A stretch of 64,000 nt of DNA from Terrimesophilobacter sp038243605 (GCA_038243605.1 JBBSQX010000004.1:62001-126000); one strand, 5' to 3'. Shown: positions 27,436 to 35,906, counted from the stretch's first letter. A program made the numbers and translations. The notes: a model not told the origin generated them from the sequence alone.

Positions 27436-27960
27436 CTAGTCCGTGAATCGTGTCAACACTTTCCTTGACGTGATATCTCGTGTGATGGACTTCACTAGGT
27501 CGCCGGGGGCGCGAACGATATCCGCGGGCATGCCAAACTCGTCGTTTTGCAACGGTTCAAGGGTGTGGTACTGCGAGGCGAGAAGTTCTGGCGGCATGAA
27601 CTCATGTTTGCGATCATTCACGCGTTGGCTCACGACTGACATCGGTCCATCGAGAAAGACGAAGAACAGGTCTGGCACGTGCGCGCGAAGAGCATCACGG
27701 TACGTTCTCTTGAGGGCTGAGCATGCGAGAACCAGGCCGTGATCATCCGCGCGATGGGTTCCGAGGTGTTCTCCGACCGCGGCGAGCCACGGCCATCGAT
27801 CCTCGTCGGTTAACGGCTGCCCAGACTCCATGAGTTGTCTGTTGCGCGGCGGGTGAAGGTCATCGGCATCACTGAACGCGAAGCCTAACGCTCCCGCCAG
27901 TATCCTTCCGACGGTGCTCTTGCCCGCGCCAGAGACTCCCATCACGACTATTGATTGCAG
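27436..27960 (-). CDS. gntK: Gluconokinase
   Basis: ATP-dependent kinase that makes 6-phosphogluconate. The P-loop is VMGVSGAGKST, followed by FSDADDLHPPRNRQLMESGQPLTDEDRWPWL, LACSALKRTYRDALR and FMPPELLASQYHTLEPL, all typical of GntK. The start is unclear. The only ATG and GTG codons lie inside the first beta strand (27945 and 27942). A TTG at 28113 would add about 50 unusual residues. A CTG at 27960 would give MQSIVVMGVSGAGKST, the normal family length, so I place the start there tentatively. Gnd follows in the same operon. Confidence 0.85.
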   Translation of the reverse strand: MQSIVVMGVSGAGKSTVGRILAGALGFAFSDADDLHPPRNRQLMESGQPLTDEDRWPWLAAVGEHLGTHRADDHGLVLACSALKRTYRDALRAHVPDLFFVFLDGPMSVVSQRVNDRKHEFMPPELLASQYHTLEPLQNDEFGMPADIVRAPGDLVKSITRDITSRKVLTRFTD

Positions 27961-28191
27961 CGGATGTGTTGGTCCCGTGCTTCGAGCACGAGTTTGGCGA
28001 TTGTCGATGATGATGCGCCAGCTTCCCGGTAGTCCTCCAAGCTTGCGAATATCTTGCGTTGCTGCGTGGAATATCCGACACCGGGTTCGGCACGCCGTAA
28101 GCGAGACAGTCAATAAGCTTGTTAAAGAGCGACAATACTTCTAAAAAGCATATCTATGCAACTCTGATGAGCCGTACCGTATCATCTGAGG

Positions 28192-28986
28192 ATGAGCGTT
28201 CATATGGAGACATCTGACCAGGGTGCTGCTGATGCGGATCGTGAGCCCGTCAGTTTGGTGGCCAGCGCGGGCCTGCATGCCTGGGTTCTTGACAAGCTAG
28301 GTCTTGCCATTTGTGGTCAAGATCTCGCGACCGGAAGCGTCATGAAGATCGAAGACGTTGAGAAGCGTTACAAAGTCTCGCGATCGGTGATCCGGGAGGC
28401 AATCCGGGTTCTTGAGTCAATGGGGCTGGTGTCTTCTCGTCGTCGTGTTGGAGTGTTGGTTCTCGCGCCAAGCGAATGGAATCTCTACGACCCGCAAGTT
28501 ATCCGCTGGCGACTAGCGTCGAAGGCGCAGATCACACAGCTTCGATCGCTCACTGAACTGCGGATGGCAATTGAGCCAGAAGCGGCCCGATTGGCCGCCA
28601 TCAGGTCCCCTCTGAGTAACGCGAGCGACCTTATGGGTCTCGCCGGACAGCTCTGGGCGGCGGGGGAGGCAGGAGATCAGGAGAAGTTTCTTCCCCTCGA
28701 TATCAAATTTCATTCGCTGGTGCTCGCCAGTTCAGGCAACGAAATGTTCGCTAAACTTCACGGCCTTATTGGCGAGGTTCTTTCTGGACGTACGCACTAC
28801 GGGCTGATGCCACAGCACCCTCACGAGGAGGCGCTTCAGCTCCATGTTGACGTCGCTTCCGCTATTCAGCGGGGCGCTCCGGATGCGGCACAGAGTGCGA
28901 TGTTGAAAATTATGCAGCGCACGATGAACGAGATGAGTTCCATCTGGGATTCTCCGTATACGAACTCCGACTTCATCCAGCATTGA
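28192..28986 (+). CDS. FadR/GntR-type transcriptional regulator
   Basis: A 264-aa regulator with an N-terminal winged helix (about 45-95: EDVEKRYKVSRSVIREAIRVLESMGLVSSRRRVGVLVL) and a C-terminal FCD ligand-binding domain (DIKFHSLVLASSGN is the metal-binding region). It is divergent from gntK-gnd and precedes the sugar ABC transporter operon, so it probably represses one or both in response to gluconate, a uronate or their phosphates (inference from context). C. glutamicum GntR1/GntR2 play this role for gntK and gnd. Confidence 0.9.
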   Translation: MSVHMETSDQGAADADREPVSLVASAGLHAWVLDKLGLAICGQDLATGSVMKIEDVEKRYKVSRSVIREAIRVLESMGLVSSRRRVGVLVLAPSEWNLYDPQVIRWRLASKAQITQLRSLTELRMAIEPEAARLAAIRSPLSNASDLMGLAGQLWAAGEAGDQEKFLPLDIKFHSLVLASSGNEMFAKLHGLIGEVLSGRTHYGLMPQHPHEEALQLHVDVASAIQRGAPDAAQSAMLKIMQRTMNEMSSIWDSPYTNSDFIQH

Positions 28987-29027
28987 CTCCGTGAGGCATC
29001 AAAGATAATACTCGGTGGTCAAAAGAC

Positions 29028-29046
29028 TTGAAGAAGTATGCTCTTT
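29028..29046 (+). promoter_or_regulatory. Shared promoter or operator element, copy 1
   Basis: The sequence TTGAAnAAGTATGnTCT occurs here, about 110 bases upstream of the ABC transporter leader frame, and again at 35808 before the NagB-like gene; 16 of 19 bases match. TATGCT could be a -10 box. A related block lies upstream of gntK on the minus strand. It may be the binding site of the FadR-type regulator. Confidence 0.4.
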
Positions 29047-29138
29047 GGGCTTAGAGTCCTCACTAAGGAACGGCTGAGCGCGTAATAAAGAACGAACTCA
29101 TCGTTTTGGGCACGCAGACGGAAATCAAGGAGGAGTCC

Positions 29139-29207
29139 GTGAACGTCACCGCTGGATCAAGAGCCGACAGGAATCTGATCCCCACGTGTGAATGGCCAAT
29201 TTTCTAA
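29139..29207 (+). CDS. Putative 22-aa leader peptide of the ABC transporter operon
   Basis: GTG at 29139 follows a strong AAGGAGGAG by three to six bases and opens a 22-codon frame whose TAA stop shares its last base with the permease ATG at 29207 (TAATG). The peptide resembles nothing known to me. The permease has no good ribosome-binding site of its own, so coupling to this frame is likely. An old frameshift that split a longer permease N-terminus is the alternative. Confidence 0.5.
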   Translation: MNVTAGSRADRNLIPTCEWPIF

Positions 29208-30175
29208 TGGTCGTCACCACTGGAGTTGCGTCACGGGCTAACGGCCAAGCTTCGTCATCTGAACGTCGCGGGCAGACCGCGGGCCGTCGCGGTAAAAAGA
29301 AGTTCCCTGCGGGGGTCCTTTTTATCCTTCCGGCATTCCTCTTCATTTTTGTGTTCATGTTGTACCCGCTGGTGTCCTCGGGTTACATGAGCCTCACCGA
29401 GTACAACTTCGTTTATGACGACGCTCCAAAATTCATTGGATTCGACAACTACTTTGCCGCATTCAACGATCCACAGTTCATCACTGCCCTGACCAATACC
29501 TTTGTTTTTGGCATCATCTACTTCGTGTTTGTCATGGTCTCCTCCCTGTCGATCGCGCTTCTGCTTTTTCAAAAACTTAGGTTTAACTCGTTTTTCCGCA
29601 GCGCAATCTTCGTGCCGATCGTTGTTCCGTTGTCGTTGGCCGCGCTGGTGTTCTTGTGGATACTGCAGCCGAACTATGGGCTGCTCAATCACTTCCTTGG
29701 CGACGTGCTCGGGCTGCGGTTCCTCACACAGCCGTGGTTGAGTCAAGGTTCAACAGCAATGGGCTCGATTATCGTGCTCGCCGCGTGGGCGAGTATCGGG
29801 TTCGTCACGATCCTGTTTCTTGCCGGTCTGCAAGGGATATCCAACGACACTCTCGAGGCTGCAGAGATGGACGGTGCGCGGGGGATGCGCAAGATCTTCT
29901 CGATCGTTCTGCCCAGCTTGCGGGAAACATACATCCTCACGGCGACCTGGACGATCATCCATGCACTGAAAGTGTTCGTCGAACCCATGGTGATGACAGA
30001 CGGTGGTCCGGGAACAAGCACGTTGGTTGTTTACCAACAGGTGTACCTGACCGCGTTTAACTATTTCGACATGGGATACGCATCGGCCATGGGATACATC
30101 CTCGGCCTCATCATCCTCATCCTTGTTGTTGGCAACTTTCTCATCAGCAGAGTCAGGGGCGGTAAAGATGCGTAA
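29207..30175 (+). CDS. Sugar ABC transporter permease (MalF-like)
   Basis: A 322-aa permease with six hydrophobic helices. The EAA loop reads TLEAAEMDGARGMRKIFSIVLP (about residues 218-240), the contact site for the ATPase. FVEPMVMTDGGPGTSTLVVYQQVY is the usual end of carbohydrate-uptake-1 MalF/UgpA-type permeases. I place the start at ATG 29207, overlapping the stop of a leader frame. ATG 29192 is a weaker alternative. With the next two genes it forms an importer. No dedicated ATPase is encoded here, so a shared MsmK/UgpC-like ATPase from elsewhere is implied. Confidence 0.92.
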   Translation: MVVTTGVASRANGQASSSERRGQTAGRRGKKKFPAGVLFILPAFLFIFVFMLYPLVSSGYMSLTEYNFVYDDAPKFIGFDNYFAAFNDPQFITALTNTFVFGIIYFVFVMVSSLSIALLLFQKLRFNSFFRSAIFVPIVVPLSLAALVFLWILQPNYGLLNHFLGDVLGLRFLTQPWLSQGSTAMGSIIVLAAWASIGFVTILFLAGLQGISNDTLEAAEMDGARGMRKIFSIVLPSLRETYILTATWTIIHALKVFVEPMVMTDGGPGTSTLVVYQQVYLTAFNYFDMGYASAMGYILGLIILILVVGNFLISRVRGGKDA

Positions 30176-30193
30176 GAGAGAGGTGAAGACTCC

Positions 30194-31021
30194 ATGGTGA
30201 AATCATCGCTTGCCTCCCGAATATGGATGACGACCGCTTTGGTGTGCTTGTCGATCCTCTTTCTGGCGCCACTGGTTTACATCCTCCTCAACTCGTTCAA
30301 ACCCGCGGGTGAGATCTTTGCTGTGCCGCAATCCATTCTTCCGAAGACGTGGACACTCGATAACTATGTCGATGCGCTGGGAGGAGGGTTTCTGACCTAT
30401 TTTCGCAATAGCGTCGTTATTACCGTTGGCGGGGTTTTCCTGACCGTTATCTTGAGTTCTCTCGCTGGCTACGGATTCGCGAAGCTTCCCTTCAAGGGAA
30501 CGAATCTGTTGTTGTTGGCAATCGTCGCTACTCTGACGGTTCCGCTGGTGATCTTCCTCGTGCCGATGTTCCTGATGGAGAATGCGGTCGGGCTTCTTGA
30601 CACCAACCTTGGGCTTCTGCTTCCCAACGTGGCGGTCGAGCTCCCCTTTGCAATTCTCATCATGAGGGCATCCTTTTCCGCCATTCCTCAGGAGATTGAG
30701 GAATCGGCGACCATGGATGGTGCCGGAGTGTTCCGTCGTTGGTGGACGATCATGCTGCCGATGGCAAGAAATGGAATTGTGCTCGTGGTCATCATGGCGA
30801 GCTATGCAATTTGGGGCGAGTACACCATGGCTAAAGCCCTCACCATGGACCCCCCAGCCATGCCGCTCTCGGTCGGGCTCACCTTGCTTAAGGGCGAGGT
30901 CTGGCAGTACGGAATCCTCGCTGCCGTCATTGTCCTGGCGATGTTGCCTCCCATCATCATCTTCATGATTTTTCAGAAGCACATTGTTGCCGGAGTCGCG
31001 CAGGGAGCAGTCAAGGGGTGA
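30194..31021 (+). CDS. Sugar ABC transporter permease (MalG-like)
   Basis: A 275-aa partner permease with six hydrophobic helices. The EAA loop is EIEESATMDGAGVFRRWWTIMLPMA (about 175-199). The LNSFKPAGEIFAVPQSILP opening and the FQKHIVAGVAQGAVKG terminus are typical of MalG/UgpE-like carbohydrate permeases. It starts 18 bases after the first permease, with AGAGAGG upstream. Confidence 0.93.
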   Translation: MVKSSLASRIWMTTALVCLSILFLAPLVYILLNSFKPAGEIFAVPQSILPKTWTLDNYVDALGGGFLTYFRNSVVITVGGVFLTVILSSLAGYGFAKLPFKGTNLLLLAIVATLTVPLVIFLVPMFLMENAVGLLDTNLGLLLPNVAVELPFAILIMRASFSAIPQEIEESATMDGAGVFRRWWTIMLPMARNGIVLVVIMASYAIWGEYTMAKALTMDPPAMPLSVGLTLLKGEVWQYGILAAVIVLAMLPPIIIFMIFQKHIVAGVAQGAVKG

Positions 31022-31085
31022 CGCAACGGCAAATGGACACAGGGCCACTCAAGAACAGCACTCAACCAAGGAAGGTTCAATTCAC

Positions 31086-32372
31086 ATGAAGAAGCAACAT
31101 AAAGCATTAGGGATCATGGCAACGGCTGTGATCGCTGCTATGACTCTCGCGGGCTGCTCGTCGGGCGGTGACAGTGCGGATGGTTCTGCCGACGAATCGA
31201 ATGAAATTACTGTCGCAGCGCAGGCGTGGATGATCACAAAATTCCACATGGAAGACATGGTAAAAAAGTTTGAGGATGCCAATCCTGGAAAGACAGTCAA
31301 AATTGTTGAGTACGCCGACAACCAGGCGCTCTCAAACTTCGCCCTTCAGTGGAGCCAGAAGAAGTCAAATCAGGACATTGTCGTCACTGATGGGGCGTCA
31401 GTTGCTGTTCAGTTCCTTGCCAAGGACTTGATTATCGACTTCAACAAGACCGATTTCTTCGAGGGCGATACGGCGAAGGAAAACTTCATCGGCGAAACCC
31501 TCAACTTTGATTCTCTTGATGGTGTGCAGTTCGCTATTCCTATTGGGTTGGAAACGTACAACATCAGCGCAAATAAGACGTTCTTTGACGAGGCAGGTCT
31601 ACTCGACGCCAACGGAGACATCCCAGCGCCAAAAGACTGGGACGAGCTTTATGACATGGCTAAGGCGATGGCAACCGCCGATCACCCCGGGATGACTATC
31701 CAATGGGGCCCCAACGCCGTGAGCACGATGATTGCCGTCGAGCAGGCTGTGCGTGGAAGTTTCTACAAGAGTGATGACAAGACACTCACCTTTGATACTC
31801 CGGAGATGCGCAAGGTGTTGAAGGTGTGGAAGAAGGGCGTCGATGAGGGAGTGTTCTCCATCGATACCTTCGCGAACAAGGACGCGGGGCGTAGCAACTT
31901 CAACGCCGGCAATATCCCCATGGTTCTTGAGACCGCTGCACACGTTCCAGAAGCTGCCCCCACGATTGGCGTTGAGAACTCTGTGGTTCTCGCAATGCCG
32001 GGCTCATTGAAGAATGGTTCCTACGGATTCACTGCCGGGATTATTGTGCCGAGCGCGTCCAAGAATCAAAACCTTGCTTTGAAGTTCATTCAAGAGGGAA
32101 TGATGTCTGACGTGCAGGTTGCTGTTGGTCTTGAGTGGGGCAAACTGCCCGTCATTAAGAAGTACTTCGACGAGATCGATGCACCGTGGAAGACGGCCAT
32201 GTACGACTTGGTCAAGATTTCACAGCCAGCGCCGATGTACCGCGATCTGCCTGAGATTCAAGACAGGGGCAAGCAGATGCTCCAGGACTACCTGACCGGC
32301 ACGACTGACCTTGACGCTTTCTTGAACGACTTTGAGTCGCTCATTGACAAGGCGAATAAGGACGCAAAGTAG
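31086..32372 (+). CDS. Extracellular sugar-binding lipoprotein
   Basis: A 428-aa solute-binding protein of family 1 (carbohydrate). The signal peptide ends in a lipobox LAGC (about residues 17-20), so it is anchored outside the membrane. The mature domain shows FEDANPGKTVKIVEY, FNKTDFFEG and PIGLETYNISANKTFFDEAGL, then PKDWDELYDMAKAM, the usual order in maltose- or glycerol-phosphate-binding relatives. I chose ATG 31086 for the good signal peptide. The operon suggests an acetamido sugar, uronate or mixed oligosaccharide as ligand. The sequence alone does not tell. Confidence 0.9.
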   Translation: MKKQHKALGIMATAVIAAMTLAGCSSGGDSADGSADESNEITVAAQAWMITKFHMEDMVKKFEDANPGKTVKIVEYADNQALSNFALQWSQKKSNQDIVVTDGASVAVQFLAKDLIIDFNKTDFFEGDTAKENFIGETLNFDSLDGVQFAIPIGLETYNISANKTFFDEAGLLDANGDIPAPKDWDELYDMAKAMATADHPGMTIQWGPNAVSTMIAVEQAVRGSFYKSDDKTLTFDTPEMRKVLKVWKKGVDEGVFSIDTFANKDAGRSNFNAGNIPMVLETAAHVPEAAPTIGVENSVVLAMPGSLKNGSYGFTAGIIVPSASKNQNLALKFIQEGMMSDVQVAVGLEWGKLPVIKKYFDEIDAPWKTAMYDLVKISQPAPMYRDLPEIQDRGKQMLQDYLTGTTDLDAFLNDFESLIDKANKDAK

Positions 32373-32398
32373 CGGCTGCCACTCAGCGCTCAACCTGG

Positions 32399-32440
32399 TG
32401 CCCCACGGATTTTGACGATCGCGTCGAATGACGTGGGGCA
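32399..32440 (+). terminator. Stem-loop after the binding-protein gene
   Basis: TGCCCCACG (32399-32407) pairs with CGTGGGGCA (32432-32440), and GACG/CGTC inside the loop can add an inner stem. There is no T-run. Such 3' hairpins often stabilise the binding-protein mRNA or partly stop transcription before downstream catabolic genes. Confidence 0.55.
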
Positions 32441-32493
32441 TCCGGGTTTGTGCGGCAAAGTCAAGAATTCGGTTTCAGATCTGGAGAACGTGA

Positions 32494-33666
32494 ATGAGCG
32501 CCACATGGTCGGGACGGCTTTGGTCCACCGGCGAGTGCGTAACGGTGACCGCAAAAAATGGCGTCATCAGCAGCATCAGTAGCCTCAGTAGTGGAGAAGT
32601 GAGTGCGAATCGCTGGATTGCCCCCGGGCTCATTGATCTGCAGGTGAACGGTGTGGCGGGATACAGCTTCAACGGAGACTCGACAACGGCAGAGTCCGTG
32701 CGGTGCGCCGTTGATGCGCTGCATCGCGAAGGCATTACGCGGTTCTGTCCCACGATCGTGACGGGAACAACGCAAAGTATGCGTGCGGCCCTCTCAACGC
32801 TTGCGGCCGCGTGCGATGACGACAGCACTGTTGAGTACGCAGTTCTTGGGATACATGTCGAAGGGCCATTCATCTCGCCAGAAGACGGCCCGAGAGGTGT
32901 TCACAATATCGACTGGATTCGTCCGCCAGATTGGGACGAGTTCCTTGCGTGGCAGGATGCGGCGGGTGGTCGTATTCGGATGGTCACGCTTGCACCGGAG
33001 CTTCCAGGGGCGATGGAGTTCATTGTTCAACTTGTAGCCAACGGAGTTATCGCCTCTCTCGGGCATAGCGCGGCATCCGTGCAAGAAATAGAGGAAGCGA
33101 TTGATGCGGGAGCCACAATGGCGACTCATCTGGGCAATGGATCCCATCCGATGATTAAGCGTCACCCAAACTACATTTGGGCACAGTTGGCGGCAGATCG
33201 ACAGTGGGCAGGACTCATTCCTGACGGCTTCCATCTGCCACCCGAGACCCTCAAGGTCATGATCAGAGCAAAGGGCAGCAAAGCGATTCTGGTGAGCGAT
33301 GCTTCACCTCTTGCCAAGATGCCTCCGGGCCGCTACCTGAGTCATCATGGAACCGACGTGGTGCTTGAACCCGGTGGAAGGCTTCACCCGGCTCGTTCGC
33401 AGGATATTCTCGCGGGGTCGGCGCTCACGTTGAGGCAGGGAGTTCAGAACGTAGCGAATTTTGGAATCCTTCCGCTCGGCGAAGCGATTAATCTGGCGTC
33501 ACGGCATCCTGCGGAACTGTTCGGGATCGCTGATTGCGGAGTGGGAGCCCTTCGAGTGGGCGGACCAGCCGACATGGTGATCTACATGTGGGATGACCTG
33601 GATCAGCCGGCCGAAATGGTGGTGGTGTCCACCGTCTCGCGTGGCGAGGTCGTCTACTCAGGGTGA
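32494..33666 (+). CDS. NagA-like N-acetyl-amino sugar deacetylase, paralogue 1
   Basis: A 390-aa amidohydrolase of the N-acetylglucosamine-6-phosphate deacetylase family. It has QVNG (50-53) in place of the H-x-H metal pair, like E. coli NagA (QLNG), then HVEGPF with His121 and Glu123, LGHSAA with His191, THLGNG with His212, and VSDA with Asp269. This predicts a mononuclear metal site. The loop GPRGVHNIDW differs from the usual KKGTH/RGAH. It follows the binding-protein gene. The true substrate may not be GlcNAc-6-phosphate, because no PTS or GlcNAc kinase is present nearby. Confidence 0.85.
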   Translation: MSATWSGRLWSTGECVTVTAKNGVISSISSLSSGEVSANRWIAPGLIDLQVNGVAGYSFNGDSTTAESVRCAVDALHREGITRFCPTIVTGTTQSMRAALSTLAAACDDDSTVEYAVLGIHVEGPFISPEDGPRGVHNIDWIRPPDWDEFLAWQDAAGGRIRMVTLAPELPGAMEFIVQLVANGVIASLGHSAASVQEIEEAIDAGATMATHLGNGSHPMIKRHPNYIWAQLAADRQWAGLIPDGFHLPPETLKVMIRAKGSKAILVSDASPLAKMPPGRYLSHHGTDVVLEPGGRLHPARSQDILAGSALTLRQGVQNVANFGILPLGEAINLASRHPAELFGIADCGVGALRVGGPADMVIYMWDDLDQPAEMVVVSTVSRGEVVYSG

Positions 33667-33680
33667 GGTCACCCTCGCGC

Positions 33681-33728
33681 CTGGGCAACTGGGCAACTGG
33701 GCAACTGGGCAACTGGGCAACTGGACAA
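33681..33728. repeat. 8-bp tandem repeat between the two nagA-like genes
   Basis: Five perfect copies of ctgggcaa fill 33681-33720, with a sixth, one-base-altered copy after them and decaying related sequence to about 33755. The unit length is not a multiple of three but lies outside coding sequence, so copy changes would alter spacing, not frame. Replication slippage is the obvious origin. Confidence 0.95.
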
Positions 33729-33777
33729 CTAAAAACTGAACAACTCAACAATTGGGGTCTGAGAAGAGGAGTGAGCA

Positions 33778-34932
33778 ATGGAGATCGTGCCAGAAGCATT
33801 GGTCGGAGCAGATATCGTCACCGACAGTGACGTCTTAACGCACCACGCGGTGCTGGTTAAAGATGGTCTTATCGTCGCGGTTGTCGCTGAAAGTGACGTT
33901 CCTGAAAATTATCGTCGGCGCGAGCTCGAGTCGGGCTATTTGACGGCCGGATTGGTGGATATACACACCCACGGGGCGGCAGGGCGAGGGTTCAGCGAGC
34001 CAGAGCCAGAAGCGCACAGAGAAGCGCTTGGGGCGTACCTCAAAGCTGGGGTGACGACTGTTGTGCCGACAATGTCGAGCGCGCCGATGGACGGCCTCAT
34101 CGCTTCTCTGGAGGCAGTGGACTCGATCAGGGGCGGCGTAGGTCTTCCCCGCGTTCCTGGTGCCCATCTTGAAGGGCCCTACTTCTCCCATGCCCAACGC
34201 GGCGCTCAGGACCCTGATGCCTTGCGAAGCCCGGATGACGGTTCGCTCGATCGGCTCCTGGACTACTCCGACATCATCAACATGATCAGCTTTGCTCCGG
34301 AGCTTGCGGGAGCGGTAGCGCTGACCGAGACACTGGTTGCCAAAGGAATTGTGGCGGCGGCGGGTCACAGTGACGGGCGAGATGAGGACCTTTGGGCTTG
34401 CCAACGCGCGGGTCTGAGCCACGTGATCCACATCTTTAGCGGGCAATCTACAACGATTCGTAATGGGCCGTGGCGTCAGCCGGGGATGCTTGAGGCGACT
34501 CTTGCGTCTGACGACCTCACGGTAGAGATGATCGGTGACGGCAAGCACCTGCCAGACACCCTGATGAAGCTCGCCGTTCGTTGTCTCGCCGGCCGACTGT
34601 GCCTCGTTTCTGACTCCACCCCCGGCGCCGGATTGCCCGATGGGAGCACCTACGGCATGGGTGACGGAGAGTACATCGTCGAGGATGGCGTTGGCGTGAC
34701 GAAGGACCGATTGTCGTTTGCGGGAAGCACAACTCTTCTCTCGCAAATGTTGCCAATAGTGTCGCGGCTTGGAGTAAAGCTTCCCGAACTAGTGGCTATG
34801 GCAACATCCATACCCGCGCGGGTTGTGCGGCTGAAAGATGTGGGGAGAATCGCGCCTGGATACCACGCCGACTTCGCCTTATTTGATAGTGATTTGTCGA
34901 TTCGCGCTTCGGCGTTGGCCAACAACTGGTGA
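33778..34932 (+). CDS. NagA-like N-acetyl-amino sugar deacetylase, paralogue 2
   Basis: A 384-aa amidohydrolase of the same family but of the dinuclear type: DIHTHGAAG carries His63 and His65, then HLEGPYFSHAQRGAQ with Glu132, AAGHSD with His197, His218 in IHIF and Asp279 in VSDS. The usual THLFNAM motif is replaced by IHIFSGQS, a change near the substrate pocket. It therefore differs from paralogue 1 in metal centre and probably in substrate. The ATG follows GAAGAGGAG. Its stop overlaps the next start (GTGA). Confidence 0.85.
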   Translation: MEIVPEALVGADIVTDSDVLTHHAVLVKDGLIVAVVAESDVPENYRRRELESGYLTAGLVDIHTHGAAGRGFSEPEPEAHREALGAYLKAGVTTVVPTMSSAPMDGLIASLEAVDSIRGGVGLPRVPGAHLEGPYFSHAQRGAQDPDALRSPDDGSLDRLLDYSDIINMISFAPELAGAVALTETLVAKGIVAAAGHSDGRDEDLWACQRAGLSHVIHIFSGQSTTIRNGPWRQPGMLEATLASDDLTVEMIGDGKHLPDTLMKLAVRCLAGRLCLVSDSTPGAGLPDGSTYGMGDGEYIVEDGVGVTKDRLSFAGSTTLLSQMLPIVSRLGVKLPELVAMATSIPARVVRLKDVGRIAPGYHADFALFDSDLSIRASALANNW

Positions 34933-35696
34933 CTCTTTTTGACGGGTTTATCATCGTCATTGCCGGTGCGATCGCTGGTGTGATCAACGTGGTTGCTGGG
35001 GCCGGAACGCTCATCACCTTTCCCGTGCTTCTTGCTCTTGGGATCCCACCTGTCACAGCAAATGTGTCAAACACGGTGGGGTTGGTTCCCGCATCATTGA
35101 CGGGTGCGTATGGCTATCGCAGAGAGTTGCGAGGGCAGTGGAGAAGCGTGCTCCGGATGGCACTGCTTTCTGGTCTTGGCGGGCTGGCGGGTGGCTTTGC
35201 ATTGCTACTACTGCCGTCTGAGAACTTCACAGTGATTGTTCCGTTCCTCCTCATTCTGGCGGCAGTTCTCGCGGCTATTCAGCCCCGCGTGGCAGCGTTT
35301 GTGAGGAGGCGTTCCGCGGCAGAGGCGACAGGCGCGACAAGGCCCCTCACGGTCGGCCTCGTGCTGGGCGTGTTTGCCACGGGAGTTTACGGTGGATATT
35401 TTGGCGCAGCCCAGGGCGTTGTGCTCCTCGCGCTGCTGGGAATCCTATGGAGCACCGATCTCAATAGGGCAAATGGCGCGAAGAATGTTCTCGCGGGCGT
35501 CGCAAACATCGTTTCGGCGGTGTTGTTTATCTCGATGGGCGTCGTCGATTGGCGAGTCGCTCTGCTCGTGGGAGTGGGGTCCGCGGGAGGAGGGTGGATC
35601 GGATCAAAGATTGGCCGAAAACTGCCGGCACCGCTTCTGCGAGGGATTCTTGTGGTGATCGCGCTCGGCGCGGCGACTGTTTTACTGCTTACTTAG
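34929..35696 (+). CDS. TauE/SafE family membrane transporter within the sugar operon
   Basis: A 255-aa membrane protein with about eight hydrophobic helices. The N-terminal GVINVVAGAGTLITFPVLLALGIPPVTANVSNTVGLVP and the second-half GVYGGYFGAAQGVVLLALLG are the two TauE/SafE repeats. Its GTG start overlaps the stop of the second nagA-like gene, so it is translationally coupled to it. Family members move sulfite, sulfonates and small carboxylates. Coupling to deacetylases suggests export of a by-product such as acetate, or of sulfite from a sulfated sugar (both inference). Confidence 0.87.
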   Translation: MTLFDGFIIVIAGAIAGVINVVAGAGTLITFPVLLALGIPPVTANVSNTVGLVPASLTGAYGYRRELRGQWRSVLRMALLSGLGGLAGGFALLLLPSENFTVIVPFLLILAAVLAAIQPRVAAFVRRRSAAEATGATRPLTVGLVLGVFATGVYGGYFGAAQGVVLLALLGILWSTDLNRANGAKNVLAGVANIVSAVLFISMGVVDWRVALLVGVGSAGGGWIGSKIGRKLPAPLLRGILVVIALGAATVLLLT

Positions 35697-35906
35697 CTCG
35701 AGTTCACGTAATATTCGACACTAACTTCAGAAGTAATCATCATATCTAAAGGTCAGAAGCTAGCTCTTTTCTGAGGGACCACCATATATTCGCTGCTCTT
35801 AACGCAGTTGAATAAGTATGATCTATTGAATAGTCTATGGATGTCGGATCATGTTTTCTGCAGTCCAGAGACGGGCTCTGAAACTCTTCTTTGAAAGGAG
35901 CTTTCC
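35697..35906 (+). promoter_or_regulatory. Promoter region of the nagB-uxaE-manD operon
   Basis: This AT-richer gap holds no gene. The element TTGAAnAAGTATGnTCT recurs at 35808-35826 with TATGAT at 35817-35822 as a likely -10 box. GAAAGGAG just before GTG 35907 is a strong ribosome-binding site. The gap suggests that nagB and following genes have their own promoter, controlled together with the importer genes. Confidence 0.5.

Noticed and set aside
30203..31048. Minus-strand frame of 281 codons opposite the MalG-like permease
   Set aside because: Rich in His, Gln and Asp, with no family similarity; a shadow of a gene encoding hydrophobic helices.
33661..33777. Short repeats considered as a CRISPR array
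   Set aside because: Units are 8 bp, directly adjacent and without spacers, so they are a simple tandem repeat.
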